Shown: positions 32,790 through 42,553 of the stretch, one piece after another
How the letters are laid out: each line of letters begins with the position of its first letter
Position numbering within the stretch: the first letter of the stretch is position 1
Source: Littorina saxatilis
Lineage: Eukaryota; Mollusca; Gastropoda; Littorinimorpha; Littorinidae
Direction: 5' to 3'
DNA length: 64,000 nt
Assembly: GCF_037325665.1 (NCBI RefSeq)
Contig: NC_090260.1
Span: 48,432,551-48,496,550, forward strand
The notes under the pieces: generated by a model
Database searches by the model: none
The model's input: only the letters and a program-made list of their open reading frames with translations
Told to the model about the DNA's origin: nothing
Made by a program: the position numbers and the translations under genes

Positions 32790-33020
32790 AACTAAAAACA
32801 CGTGAGTCACACGTATTCTAAAGCTTACAACGCAGTTTCGCAGGGCTCACTCCAAAACCAGGACACGGAAGAGAACACGTGAATCTCACGCGTATTCTAA
32901 AACTAACGACGCAGTTTTGCAACGCTCAGACCAAAACCAGGTCACAACAAGGAGCACGTGAGTCTTACACGTAGAAAATAGTTAAATAACGCTCCACAAA
33001 AACAGGTCACAACAAGGTGC
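32790..33020. repeat. Tandem repeat of about 80 bp, three units
   Basis: Units share ACACGTGAGTCACACGTATTC (with variants), TAACGACGCAGTTTTGC and CCAAAACCAGGTCACAACAA. The last unit is shortened. Confidence 0.75.
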
Positions 33021-33251
33021 CAAGATAAAAACACGGTTTACTTGCTTTACACCGTAAAAGGGCTAGAGCAACCGTATTCACAACAAAAAATAGGTGAATG
33101 CATGCCAATCGGCATGCAAACTGACAGCTTGACAATTTTTTGCATTTCGCTTCACGCGACTTGTTTTCTCATGTGTTTGCATGACTAGCAAATTTACGCC
33201 AGGGGTTGTACGCCAGGCGAACTCGTCTTTACATCAGTTGGCGTGACACTG

Positions 33252-33368
33252 ATTGTTTGTTTGCTTGCTTAACGCCCAGCCGACCACGAAGGGCCATATC
33301 AGGGCGGTGCTGCTTTGACATATAACGTGCGCCACACACAAGACAGAAGTCGCAGCACAGGCTTCATA
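33252..33368 (-). mobile_element. Family-A SINE split by a Tc1 insertion
   Basis: The SINE tail half lies here and its middle continues at 34983-35037 (TCTCACCCAGTCACATTATT). The tRNA head is missing beyond 35037. The Tc1 element at 33369-34982 sits exactly between the halves, flanked by TA. Confidence 0.9.
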
Positions 33369-34982
33369 CACTAGTCACAAAAAGTCAAGGAACAAAAATT
33401 CAAAAAGTCATATCTCCGAAACGATTTCACCAATTTATTAATCGTTTACACCAAAGTACACCTTCTGGGCCACACATTGAATGTGGCAAATTTCATTGGT
33501 ATCCAATAACGGAATGATGAGTTAAACTCAGTTCACTGCAATCGTGTTGAATTTCAAAAGTCACAACTGTCTCATGTCAACAAAACAATGTCAGTAATGG
33601 GTATGGGCACCCCGCCGGGCCAAGCATTCGTTGCAGCGTCGACGCATGGACTGCACATGTCTTCTGAGGAGCTGCTGGTCCAGGTTTTGCCATTCATGTT
33701 GGAGGTATGCCAGCAGGTCCTGAAGGGTGTTTGGGGGAGGGTGATTGTCTCGCAGCTGCCTGTCAAGATGATCCCAGACATTTTCGATTGGGTTTAAGTC
33801 TGGGCTGCAGGCTGGCCATTCCATTCTGTGAACTCCCTGCTGCTGCAGGAAGGCCCCAACCACCCTGGCGCGATGCGGTGTGGCGTTGTCGTCCTGCAAA
33901 GTGGCCTGGGGTCCCAGCTGTTGCAGGAAAGGGATGACAATCGGACCCAGGATCTCGTCCCTGTAGCGTGCCCCGGTCAGATTCCCCTGGATGTGGTACA
34001 GGGGGATCTTATGGTTGGCAGAGAAGCCTTCCCATACCATCACGGAGCCTCCACCATACGCGAGGACCTCCTGGACACAGTCCTGGTTAAACCGTTCGCC
34101 TTCTCGTCGCCATACGGACAGCCGCTTGTCCGGATGCATCAGATTAAACCTGCTTTCGTCGCTGAAGAGAACAGTGGCCCATTGATGACGTGTCCATCTC
34201 GAATGACGAGCAGACCAGTCTCGGCGGGCTCGTTTGTGGACTGGAGTCAGCTTGGGCTTCTTGGCTGGTACTCTGGAACGGAGCCGCACGTTGTGGAGAC
34301 GGTTCCTGATGGTCTGCGTGCTGACTTGAATGTTGGTAGCCACCCTTAGCTGCCCCCTGATGCGCTCTGCAGTGATGGTGCGTGACGTCAGAGCCTGGCG
34401 GACGATGTAACGATCAGCCCTTGCATCAGTCTTTTTTGGTCTCCCAGATCTTGGCCTGTCCTGGACCCGTTCAGTCGCTCTCCAGCGTTCTTGTAGCCTC
34501 CAGACAACCGATGGAGACACCCCAAGTCGGTGGGCAACAGCTCGGTAGGTGGCGCCGCCCTGAAGCCAGGCAAGGGCTCGTCCTTTGTCGACATCTGGCA
34601 GCGATCGTCTCTGGACCATGGTGTTGGAATGGACCATAGCTGTGAAACGCTGGCTTATAAAGGCTTTCAGTGCGGTGAGTTTTACAGCCCAGACGTCCGC
34701 CTAGCACGTGCCATGATCAGTTCCGATGTTCAGTACCAATGTTCATTCTGCTGAGCCAGTGAATTTAGGCGCATTTTTGACGTGGCGGGCCTGCACTTTC
34801 CGCCTGCCTAGCACCGCGTCCGTGCATCACATGCGGCCAATGATGCTGTCTAGACAATTTGCGAGTTGTTGTCAGTGCATTAGCCAAGTTTAGTTGATTT
34901 CGTTTTTCGGGTTATGAAGATATTGCTGTTTGCTTTTTCCATGTGAATATGTCAGTTGTTCCTTGACTTTTTGTGACAAGTG
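33369..34982 (-). mobile_element. Tc1-like DNA transposon, second family, intact-looking
   Basis: The element is 1614 bp with inverted ends CACTWGTCACAAAAAGTCAA then GGAACA, and TA duplications at 33367-33368 and 34983-34984. It encodes one uninterrupted transposase and lies inside a family-A SINE. Confidence 0.95.
33591..34637 (-). CDS. Tc1-family DD34E transposase (second family)
   Basis: This 348-residue transposase starts at ATG 34637, with a second in-frame ATG five codons later (MVQRRS) that better fits the family's usual start. The N-terminal part has a helix-turn-helix, ATYRAVAHRLGVSPSVVWRL, followed by a GRPKK linker. A second DNA-binding region lies around residues 95-125 (QTIRNRLHNVRLRSR). 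The DDE core shows the D of LFSDES, the D of LQDDNATP and the E of DLNPIENVW, 34 residues apart. All three catalytic residues are present and the frame is unbroken. The protein is the same type as the dead copy at 29094-30122 but clearly a different lineage from the 8232 and 42872 proteins. Plus-strand frames here are shadows. Confidence 0.95.
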   Translation of the reverse strand: MVHSNTMVQRRSLPDVDKGRALAWLQGGATYRAVAHRLGVSPSVVWRLQERWRATERVQDRPRSGRPKKTDARADRYIVRQALTSRTITAERIRGQLRVATNIQVSTQTIRNRLHNVRLRSRVPAKKPKLTPVHKRARRDWSARHSRWTRHQWATVLFSDESRFNLMHPDKRLSVWRREGERFNQDCVQEVLAYGGGSVMVWEGFSANHKIPLYHIQGNLTGARYRDEILGPIVIPFLQQLGPQATLQDDNATPHRARVVGAFLQQQGVHRMEWPACSPDLNPIENVWDHLDRQLRDNHPPPNTLQDLLAYLQHEWQNLDQQLLRRHVQSMRRRCNECLARRGAHTHY

Positions 34983-35114
34983 TATCTCACCCAGTCACAT
35001 TATTCTGACACTGGACCAACCAGTCTTAGCACTAACCACGGCTGTTTCGTAGCTGACAAGAGTTTCTGTGCCTGCCAGCGCTGAGCGCGCCAGTGCAGAG
35101 AGCTTTTCCCGCAG

Positions 35115-35233
35115 AGCCAGTTGGCTCTATAAATAACACAGCTGTGGACAGCGATAAGTCCCTGGCGGATACCACGGGGGATAACCTGTCAAAGGCCGAA
35201 CAGAAGCCGAATGCCGCTCATGACACGTGTGAA
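35115..35233 (+). CDS. Possible exon of an unrecognised gene, overlapped by the palindrome edge
   Basis: An acceptor-like TTTTCCCGCAG ends at 35114, and the frame is open through a polar stretch rich in Asp, Ser, Lys and Ala (NTAVDSDKSLADTTGDNLSK). A GCAAGT after 35233 would be a rare GC-type donor. The last 60 bases also occur inverted at 39785-39848 because the palindrome begins at 35172. I do not recognise the protein, and exon status is tentative. Confidence 0.25.
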
Positions 35234-35874
35234 GGCAAGTTTTGTCTGTTTTCTAGGTATTGTTTGATTTATGTCGGGATTTAAGGTAAGCTACTGATTC
35301 AGCGATGACTAAATGTGTTTCTCGATGCATAAAAAGTCAGGGAGCGATTGATATTTGCCCGTAAATATCCTTCAAAGCTGAAAATGTCCGCGATCGAGCA
35401 CCGGAAATGGCTGTTCGATGGGTTTTGCAAGTAGAAATGTGCTTTATTTCACCAAATCAGCTCGTATTTGGTATGGGTACGGGATTCTAGAGGACGAAGG
35501 AGTCATAAGAGGTGCAAAGAAGTGCTATTTGGGAGTAGAATAAATCTTCCGAGACAGTAGACAAGAGAAGGTCATATTTGAGAGAGGAGCGCGTAGGCCG
35601 ATTGTCTTTCCGACAAGCGAATGATACAGCAGATTAATCATTCGTTTTGACCAGAAACCTAGTCTCTAGTTTTTATGAATGAGTTTTTTAATTAAAACAA
35701 TCACGAGAACTCTCTCGCTTAGCCTAATGGCTGTTCGATGGGTTTCGCAAGTAGAAATGTGCTTTATTTCACCAAATCAGCTCGTATTTGACATCGGTTT
35801 GGTATATATATATTTTTTTTTTTTCTAATCCTACCGCGAACTGGATAGCAGACGCGGCACGACTGTTGCACCAA

Positions 35875-36008
35875 ACTTTGAAGTAATCCCACACTTTGAA
35901 GTAAATTACTTCAAAGTGTGGGGATGTGCCCCACACTTTGAAGTAAACCCATTTTTTACTTCAAAGTGTGGGGGGATCTTCCCACACGTTGAAGTAAACT
36001 CAGTTTTT
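35875..36008. repeat. Cluster of CCCCACACTTTGAAGTAA hairpins
   Basis: The 18-mer and its inverse alternate several times, forming short perfect palindromes such as CTTTGAAGTAAATTACTTCA. The cluster continues at 36714-36775, beyond the inserted repeat, and is mirrored at 38545-38722. Confidence 0.85.
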
Positions 36009-36714
36009 GAGTCACTTGAGAAAAAGTGACTCTATGTAATCGGTCAGTGTTAGTCTGTCCGGCCGGCCGGCCGTCCGGCCGGCCGTCCGTAGACACCACC
36101 TTAACGTTGGACTTTTCTCGGAAACTATCAAAGCGATCGGGCTCATATTTTGTTTAGTCGTGACCTCCAATGACCTCTACACTTTAACGATGGTTTCGTT
36201 GACCTTTGACCTTTTTCAAGGTCACAGGTCAGCGTCAAAGGAAAAATTAGACATTTTATATCTTTTCTCGGAAACTATCAAAGCGATCGGGCTCATATTT
36301 TGTTTAGTCGTGACCTCCAATGACCTCTACACTTTAACGATGGTTTCGTTGACCTTTGACCTTTTTCAAGGTCACAGGTCAGCGTCAAAGGAAAAATTAG
36401 ACATTTTATATCTTTGACAAAGTTCATCGGATGTGATTGAAACTTTGTAGGATTATTCTTTACATCAAAGTATTTACATCTGTAGCCTTTTACGAACGTT
36501 ATCAGAAAAACAAGGGAGATAACTAGCCTTTTCTGTTCGGCAACACACAACTTAACGTTGGGCTTTTCTCGGAAACTATAAAAGTGACCGGGCTCAAATT
36601 TTATGTGAACGTGACTCATTGTGTTGTGAATAGCAATTTCTTCCTGTCCATCTGATGCCTCATATAATATTCAGAACTGCGAAAGTGACTCGATCGAGCG
36701 TTTGCTCTTCTTGT
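36009..36714. repeat. DR1-carrying repeat inserted in the left palindrome arm
   Basis: This is the inverse of the 15447-16172 family, with a CCGGCCGGCCGG tract near 36060. About 150 bp are duplicated in tandem (about 36118-36268 and 36269-36419). Perfect TGACCT-T-TGACCT motifs lie at 36200-36212 and 36350-36362. The right arm lacks it: there the flanking words CTCAGTTTTT and ACTTCAAAG are joined directly. Confidence 0.85.
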
Positions 36715-36893
36715 TACTTCAAAGTGTGGGGGGATCTTCCCACACTTTGAAGTAACTTACTTCAAAGCGTGGGACTTTTGCATTGCCTGTTTGAGCCTGA
36801 TGATTTTGTCAAAAAAATGGCAGTCTTTTGGATGAGTGAACAGAAAAAGTGAGCGAGCCAAGAAACATAGTGATGTTTGTTGTCAGGCTTTAA

Positions 36894-37253
36894 AGGCATA
36901 TGTACGTGCTCCCGTGTTTACAAAGTGTAGTTTGCCCATAATCGATGTCAAACGCACCATAAGACCATGTAATGACGATATGTCGCCATGCGCGGACCAT
37001 ATACATGCATTACAGCTTGTTCTAGCCTCTGAAAAAGTGAGGATGTCAACAAAGACGCGGAGTTATTTCCCTTGCGTCAACGCTACCTCTGTTGGCAAAT
37101 CTATAAATAGGACGATCTAGATCAAAATAAAAATTCAAATATCTCAACATTTAAGGGGTCCTAGACCACAATATCTTGCAGGGAACTTAATTTAGCATGT
37201 CTCCAGCTGTGGGTAAAGCAATTAGCGTGTATAGTCATCGAGTACATATGGCT
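36894..37253 (+). mobile_element. TTAA-flanked MITE, left-arm copy
   Basis: The ends read AGGCATATGTAC and GTACATATGGCT, with TTAA on each side (36890-36893 and 37254-37257), as for piggyBac-type insertions. The interior (GTTTACAAAGTGTAGTTTGC, CCTAGACCACAATAT) has no coding capacity. It is 360 bp long. Confidence 0.8.
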
Positions 37254-37317
37254 TTAAGCAATGTCCCATTAATTGTTGAGTGTGACGAAAACTCGTGGTG
37301 ACGATTTTAAAACATGT

Positions 37318-37990
37318 TGGGTCACGCATGGTCCAATCTTACATGGTCCAACCTTACATGGTCCAACATTACATGGTCCAACCTTACATGGTCCAATCTT
37401 ACATGGTCCATATATATTATTGGACCATGTAAGATTGGACCATGTAAGATTGGACCATGTAAGATTGGACCATGTAAGGTTGGACCATGTAAGGTTGCAC
37501 CATGTAAGGTTGGACCATGTAAGGTTGGACCATGTAATATTGGACCATGTAAGATTGGACCATGTAAGGTTGGACCATGTAAGATTGGACCATGTAAGGT
37601 TGGACATGGTAAGGTTAGACCATGTAAGGTTGGACCATGTAAGGTTGTCCATGTAAGGTTGGACCATGCAAGGTTGGACCATGCAAGGTTGGACCATGCA
37701 AGGTTGGACCATGTAAGATTGGACCATGTAAGGTTGGACCATGTAAGATTGGACCATGTAAGATTGGACCATGCAAGGTTGGACCATGCAAGGTTGGACC
37801 ATGTAAGATTGGACCATGTAAGGTTGGACCATGTAAGATTGGACCATGTAAGATTGGACCATGCACGATTGGACCATGTAAGGTTGGACCATGTAAGATT
37901 GGACCATGTAAGATTGGACCATGTAAGGTTGGACCATGTAAGGTTGGACCATGTAAGGTTGGACCATATAAGATTGGACCATGCGTGACC
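37318..37990. repeat. 15-bp minisatellite with an internal orientation switch
   Basis: The unit is TTGGACCATGTAAGR. About six units in one orientation (37324-37410) meet about 37 units in the opposite orientation (37423-37985) at TCCATATATATTATTGGA. The switch marks the palindrome centre. Long frames across it encode only MVQPY-, GPILH- or RLDHV-type repeats and are not genes. Confidence 0.95.
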
Positions 37991-38052
37991 CAACATGTTT
38001 TAAAATCGTCACCACGAGTTTTCGTCATACTCAACAATGGGACATTGCTTAA

Positions 38053-38413
38053 AGGCATATGTACGCGCTCCCGTGTTTACAAAGTGTAGTTTGCCCATAA
38101 TCGATGTCAAACGCACCATAAGACCATATAATGACGATATGTCACCATGCGCGGACCATAATACATGCATTACAGCTTGTTCTAGCATCTGAAAAAGTGA
38201 GGATGTCAACAAAGCCGCGGTGTTAGCTCCCTTGCATCAACGTTACATGTGTTGCCAAATCTATAAATAGGACGATCCAGATCAAAATGAAAATTAACAT
38301 ATCTCAACATTGAAGGGGTCCTAGACCACAATATTTTGCAGGGAACTTAATTTAGCATGTCTCCAGCTGTTGGTAAAGCAATTAGCGTGTATAGTCATCG
38401 AGTACATATGCCT
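38053..38413 (+). mobile_element. TTAA-flanked MITE, right-arm copy
   Basis: It is the same element as 36894-37253, here with perfect ends AGGCATATGTAC and GTACATATGCCT and TTAA on both sides. It has the same orientation as the left-arm copy although its flanks are inverted. Confidence 0.85.
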
Positions 38414-38722
38414 TTAAAGCCTGATAACAAACATCCCTATGTTTCTTGGCTCGCTCACTTTTTCTGTTCACTCATCCAAAAGACTTTGCCATTTTTTTTG
38501 ACAAAATCATCAGGCTCAAACAGGCGATGCAAAAGTCCCACGCTTTGAAGTAAGTTACTTCAAAGTGTGGGAAGATCCCCCCACACTTTGAAGTAAAAAC
38601 TGAGTTTACTTCAAAGTGTGGGAAGATCCCCCCCACACTTTGAAGTAAAAAATGGGTTTACTTCAAAGTGTGGGGCACATCCCCACACTTTGAAGTAATT
38701 TACTTCAAAGTGTGGGATTACT

Positions 38723-39143
38723 TCAATCAATCAATCAATGAGGCTTATATCGCGCATATTCCGTGGGTACAGTTCTAGGCGCTCTGCAGTGATGCCGTGT
38801 GAGATGAAATTTTATACGGCCAGTAATTGCAGCCATTTCGGCGCATATTTACCTTTCACGGCCTATTATTCCAAGTCACACGGGTATAGGTAGACAATTA
38901 TTAACTGTGCCTAAGCAATTTTTGCCAGGAAAGACCCTTTTGTCAATCGTGGGATCTTTAACGTGCACACCCAGTGTAGTGTACACGGGGGGGGGGGGGG
39001 GGGGGGGGGAGTTCGGACACCGAAGAGAGTCTGCACACAAATTTGACTCTGAAATAAATTTCCGCCGAATCTGGGATCGAACTCACGCTGACAGCGGCCA
39101 ACTGAATACAAATCCAGCGCGCTACCAACTGAGCTATATCCCC
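38723..39143 (-). mobile_element. tRNA-headed SINE, family C, in the right palindrome arm
   Basis: It matches 30946-31348 and has a TCAATCAATCAATCAA tail. The direct repeat CTTCAA lies on both sides. A G-run of over 20 bases (38988-39010) has expanded inside the body. The left arm lacks the insertion. Confidence 0.9.
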
Positions 39144-39851
39144 TTCAAAGTGTGGTGCAACAGTCGTGCCGCGTCTGCTATCCAGTTCGCGGTAGGATTA
39201 GAAAATATATATATATACCAAACCGATGTCAAATACGAGCTGATTTGGTGAAATAAAGCACATTTCTACTTGCGAAACCCATCGAACAGCCATTAGGCTA
39301 AGCAAGAGAGTTCTAGTGATTGTTTTAATTAAAAAACTCATTCATAAAAACTAGAGACTAGGTTTCTGGTCAAAACGAATGATTAATCTGCTGTATCATT
39401 CGCTTGTCGGAAAGACAATCGGCCTACGCGCTCCTCTCTCAAATATGACCTTCTCTTGTCTACTGTCTCGGAAGATTTATTCTACTCCCAAATAGCACTT
39501 CTTTGCACCTCTTATGACTCCTTCGTCCTCTAGAATCCCGTACCCACACCAAATACGAGCTGATTTGGTGAAATAAAGCACATTTCTACTTGCAAAACCC
39601 ATCGAACAGCCATTTCCGGTGCTCGATCGCGGACATATTCAGCTTTGAAGGATATTTACGGGCAAATATCAGTCGCTCCCTGACTTTTTATGCATCGAGA
39701 AACAAATTTAGTCATCGCTGAATCAGTAGCTTACCTTAAATCCCGACATAAATCAAACAATACCTAGAAAACAGACAAAACTTGCCTTCACACGTGTCAT
39801 GAGCGGCATTCGGCTTCTGTTCGGCCTTTGACCGGTTATCCCCCGTGGATA

Positions 39852-40835
39852 CGCTCCCGCTCAAAACCCATAAAGAATGATAAGTTTTGTGTTTCATTAT
39901 TTGTGCTCGGCGCGTTCATCACATCATAGTAAAATACACATAACTGGAAAGTACACACTCTGGCCTACATGCACAAATGCATTTTAATAGCATTGACTGT
40001 ATATGTCGAGTCGCCAGTCGCATTGGGTGGGCCCCTTTGAGGCTGAGGGCCCGGCACCGTCTTCACCTAGTTGCGATCCATGAAGACGACACCATCACGT
40101 TGATTCGTTGATGACACAACCATTTGTCGAGGATAGCGTAGGCACCCGGTCTGCTCCCCGCCTAAAAAAGGCCAGTGCCGTTCCGTCTTCGAGGGACTGC
40201 GTGGGTTTCATTTCGGAGTTTTCCTTCTCCTAGACGAGTTTCCTTCCATGGATGATGAGCCTCCTCTACCCTCGTTTTGAATTCAGAGTGGTCTTCTCTT
40301 AGGATAGCTGCCTGCCAGGGTTGACGAGCCTATCCTGCCCGGCTATTTGACCCATAGCTGGAGGTTGGTTCGTGGGCACCTGGGCGTTTCCACACACCGG
40401 TGGGCCCGCATGCCGCACGTCTAGGGGCCAACCTCCTCCGAGTCCTTGTAGTCTAGCCTGGGGCCTTGCGGTACCCAGTTTACGCCTGTCGCCGCGATGG
40501 AGGCACTACATAGGGCTTGTTGTGGAGAGGTTATTGTACTGGCAGGAGAGACTGACGCATTCTGCTCTCTTTTCGCATTGTCCTAAAAAGGACAGACGGT
40601 GCTAGCCAGCGGTGAGGGCTGAAAGCGAGAAGTGACAAGCACAAGACACTTCGCCAACACACTAGACACGTCACACAACCGTTTGGCAGGCGACTGTATA
40701 TGTGTTTGTCAAGATGCATGTGAATAAAGGTACGCACCGAACCAAGCATTGCGTTTTTCATTGTTTATGAAAATTCGGTCAAGTTCCATCACTCCTCGAC
40801 AGCGCATCGCAGTACGTACATCAAGGAAATAAAAA
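39852..40835. other. Unrecognised, GC-rich middle part
   Basis: From about 40020 to 40640 the sequence is GC-rich, with words such as GGTGGGCCCGCATGCCGCAC and CGCCGCGATGGAGGCACTAC. It ends shortly before an AATAAA at 40721. It resembles an untranslated tail of a retrotransposon or an old gene copy. I find no domain. Confidence 0.3.
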
Positions 40836-41284
40836 ACGCTGGCGCTGGACCCGAGTTCGCTCCCCCAGTATGAAAGTTTTTGTCTTGTGCACGTGGATTA
40901 AAAAAAAAAAAAAAATTTATTTATTTTACACAATTAAAAAAATTATTAGAGTAAAACAAGAATTAAAAAAACAAAACAAAACAAAATAGACCGCCCATGC
41001 CGGGAATCGAACCCGGATCACTTGGATCAAAAAAAATATATATTTATTTATTTTACACAATTAAAAAAACTATTAGAGTAAAATAAAACATTAAAACGTT
41101 CATAATAAACAATAGTAAACAAGAATTAAAAAAAAAAATAGACCGCCCATGCCGGGAATCGAACCCGGATCACTTTGGCCATAGACGGACGTGCTACGAC
41201 AACTTTACTAGAGTAGTGCGCCTTGAATCACTGTGTGTATCTGTCGCTCTCTCTCTTTCAGTCTCACCGAGACCAAGCACTGTA

Positions 41285-42316
41285 TATTGTAGTTTATTCC
41301 CCCCTCTGCTTCTTTACCTCTGTAAACTTGTAGGGGTAGTTATTTTTCGATAATGACCCAGCAACCAAACAAATAACGACCCAGCAACAGCCTGAATCCT
41401 CGATAGTGCAATGGGTTGAGAGGTTGTTCTGTTTCGGTACTACTTTTTGCGACTGAAAAGTTCAGAACGCTCTAATGTACGAAGTATACATCTCTGGAGC
41501 AAACAATACAAACATACCGCATTTAAATTAACAACTACAGGCCTGAACACATGAATCTCCATATAAAATCCATGAGTTCGGTTGTTTTCTGAATCTCATC
41601 TGCCGTGGCTCAAGCCGTTCATCACAAGCAATTTCCCAAGGCAAGTAACTCATACTTTGTCTAGCGACAAGAGTAGTTCCCCTTCTTTTCACTCAGTTCC
41701 TTCGACAACAGACTGCAATCCGACGGTCAGTTTTCAACAATATTTCATTTAATAAACAGATCACACGCAACCAAATGCACACATCTCATCAATTTAAACA
41801 ACATAAAGGGGTTTCATACACTATTTTCCCCGGAAAACTGAACTTCATACAGTTTTTAACGTTGGAACACGGGTGCAAAAGTTCGTCTGCTAGTCCCATT
41901 TGACGAAAAAACATTACCCTAAGCGATACCAAAACATATACAGAACACACAATATCTGCCTTTGCCGCCACAGCAGAATAACAGCATATCTGTGTACTTG
42001 ATTTTAGCCTAAAATAGGAAAACTGACAAGAAGTGTTAACAGAATGGAATGATTTGCACGGAACTATACAACCGCGCATTAATCGATCGCCTGCGCAGGT
42101 TGACTGGTTGAGAGAATAGGATTCGATCAAACTTTCGCAAAAAAACTCCTCTTTTCTTTGAATAACTGAAGAAAGGAGGAATAAAGAGGTTACACACCTC
42201 GTCTCAGTGATTATCAAAAATAATGGTCTCAGTTCGCGGTCATGAAAAAGCTCGCTAAAGCTCGCATTTTTCATGATCCGCTAACTTCGACCATTATTTT
42301 TGATAATCACTGAGAC
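41285..42316 (+). repeat. Repeat inserted in the 40840-44215 repeat
   Basis: It begins near TTATTCCCCCCTCTGCTTCT and ends with an inverted pair: GTCTCAGTGATTATCAAAAA at 42203 and its inverse at about 42289-42316. A shorter inverse copy is at 19005-19362. A 161-residue minus-strand frame (41789-42274) shows no known domain and I do not call it a gene. Confidence 0.65.
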
Positions 42317-42553
42317 TCGGCATGTAACCTCTACTTCTTTGCCGAGACCAAATGCGGCTGGCTTGCAAATCACGCTTTTCTCGTCACTGCGTGACGTGTT
42401 CGCCGCTCAAATCTCCCCTTTAGTTCAGGCTGTTCGCAAAGCGACCAGCCTCCCACCGCAAAAACTCCCACCGTTAGGAGTGGCTTTTGTGTTTTGGGGG
42501 GCATTTAGGTCCCAGGTAACATTATGAAGTTTTAATACGATCAATCGGACCTA

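Larger units (their letters stand above)
35172..39848. repeat. 4.7-kb palindrome (inverted duplication)
   Basis: The left arm (35172 to about 37415) matches the inverse of the right arm (about 37420-39848) nearly throughout. Examples are CGAACTGGATAGCAGACGCG, CTAGAGGACGAAGGAGTCAT and ACATGTTGGGTCACGCATGG. The centre is inside a 15-bp minisatellite. Each arm has its own later insertion: a 706-bp repeat in the left arm (36009-36714) and a SINE in the right arm (38723-39143). The outer edge cuts through exon-like sequence and no clean target duplication was found, so an inverted segmental duplication fits better than a mobile element. Confidence 0.9.

Noticed and set aside
37269-38015. Long open frames (up to 248 codons) on both strands with MVQPY-, WSNLT- or RLDHV-type repeats
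   Set aside because: They are produced by a 15-bp minisatellite whose unit length is a multiple of three. Several frames on both strands are open at once and no other coding sign exists.
41789-42274. 161-codon minus-strand frame
   Set aside because: It lies in a dispersed repeat, has no motif, and its start falls in the terminal hairpin of that repeat.
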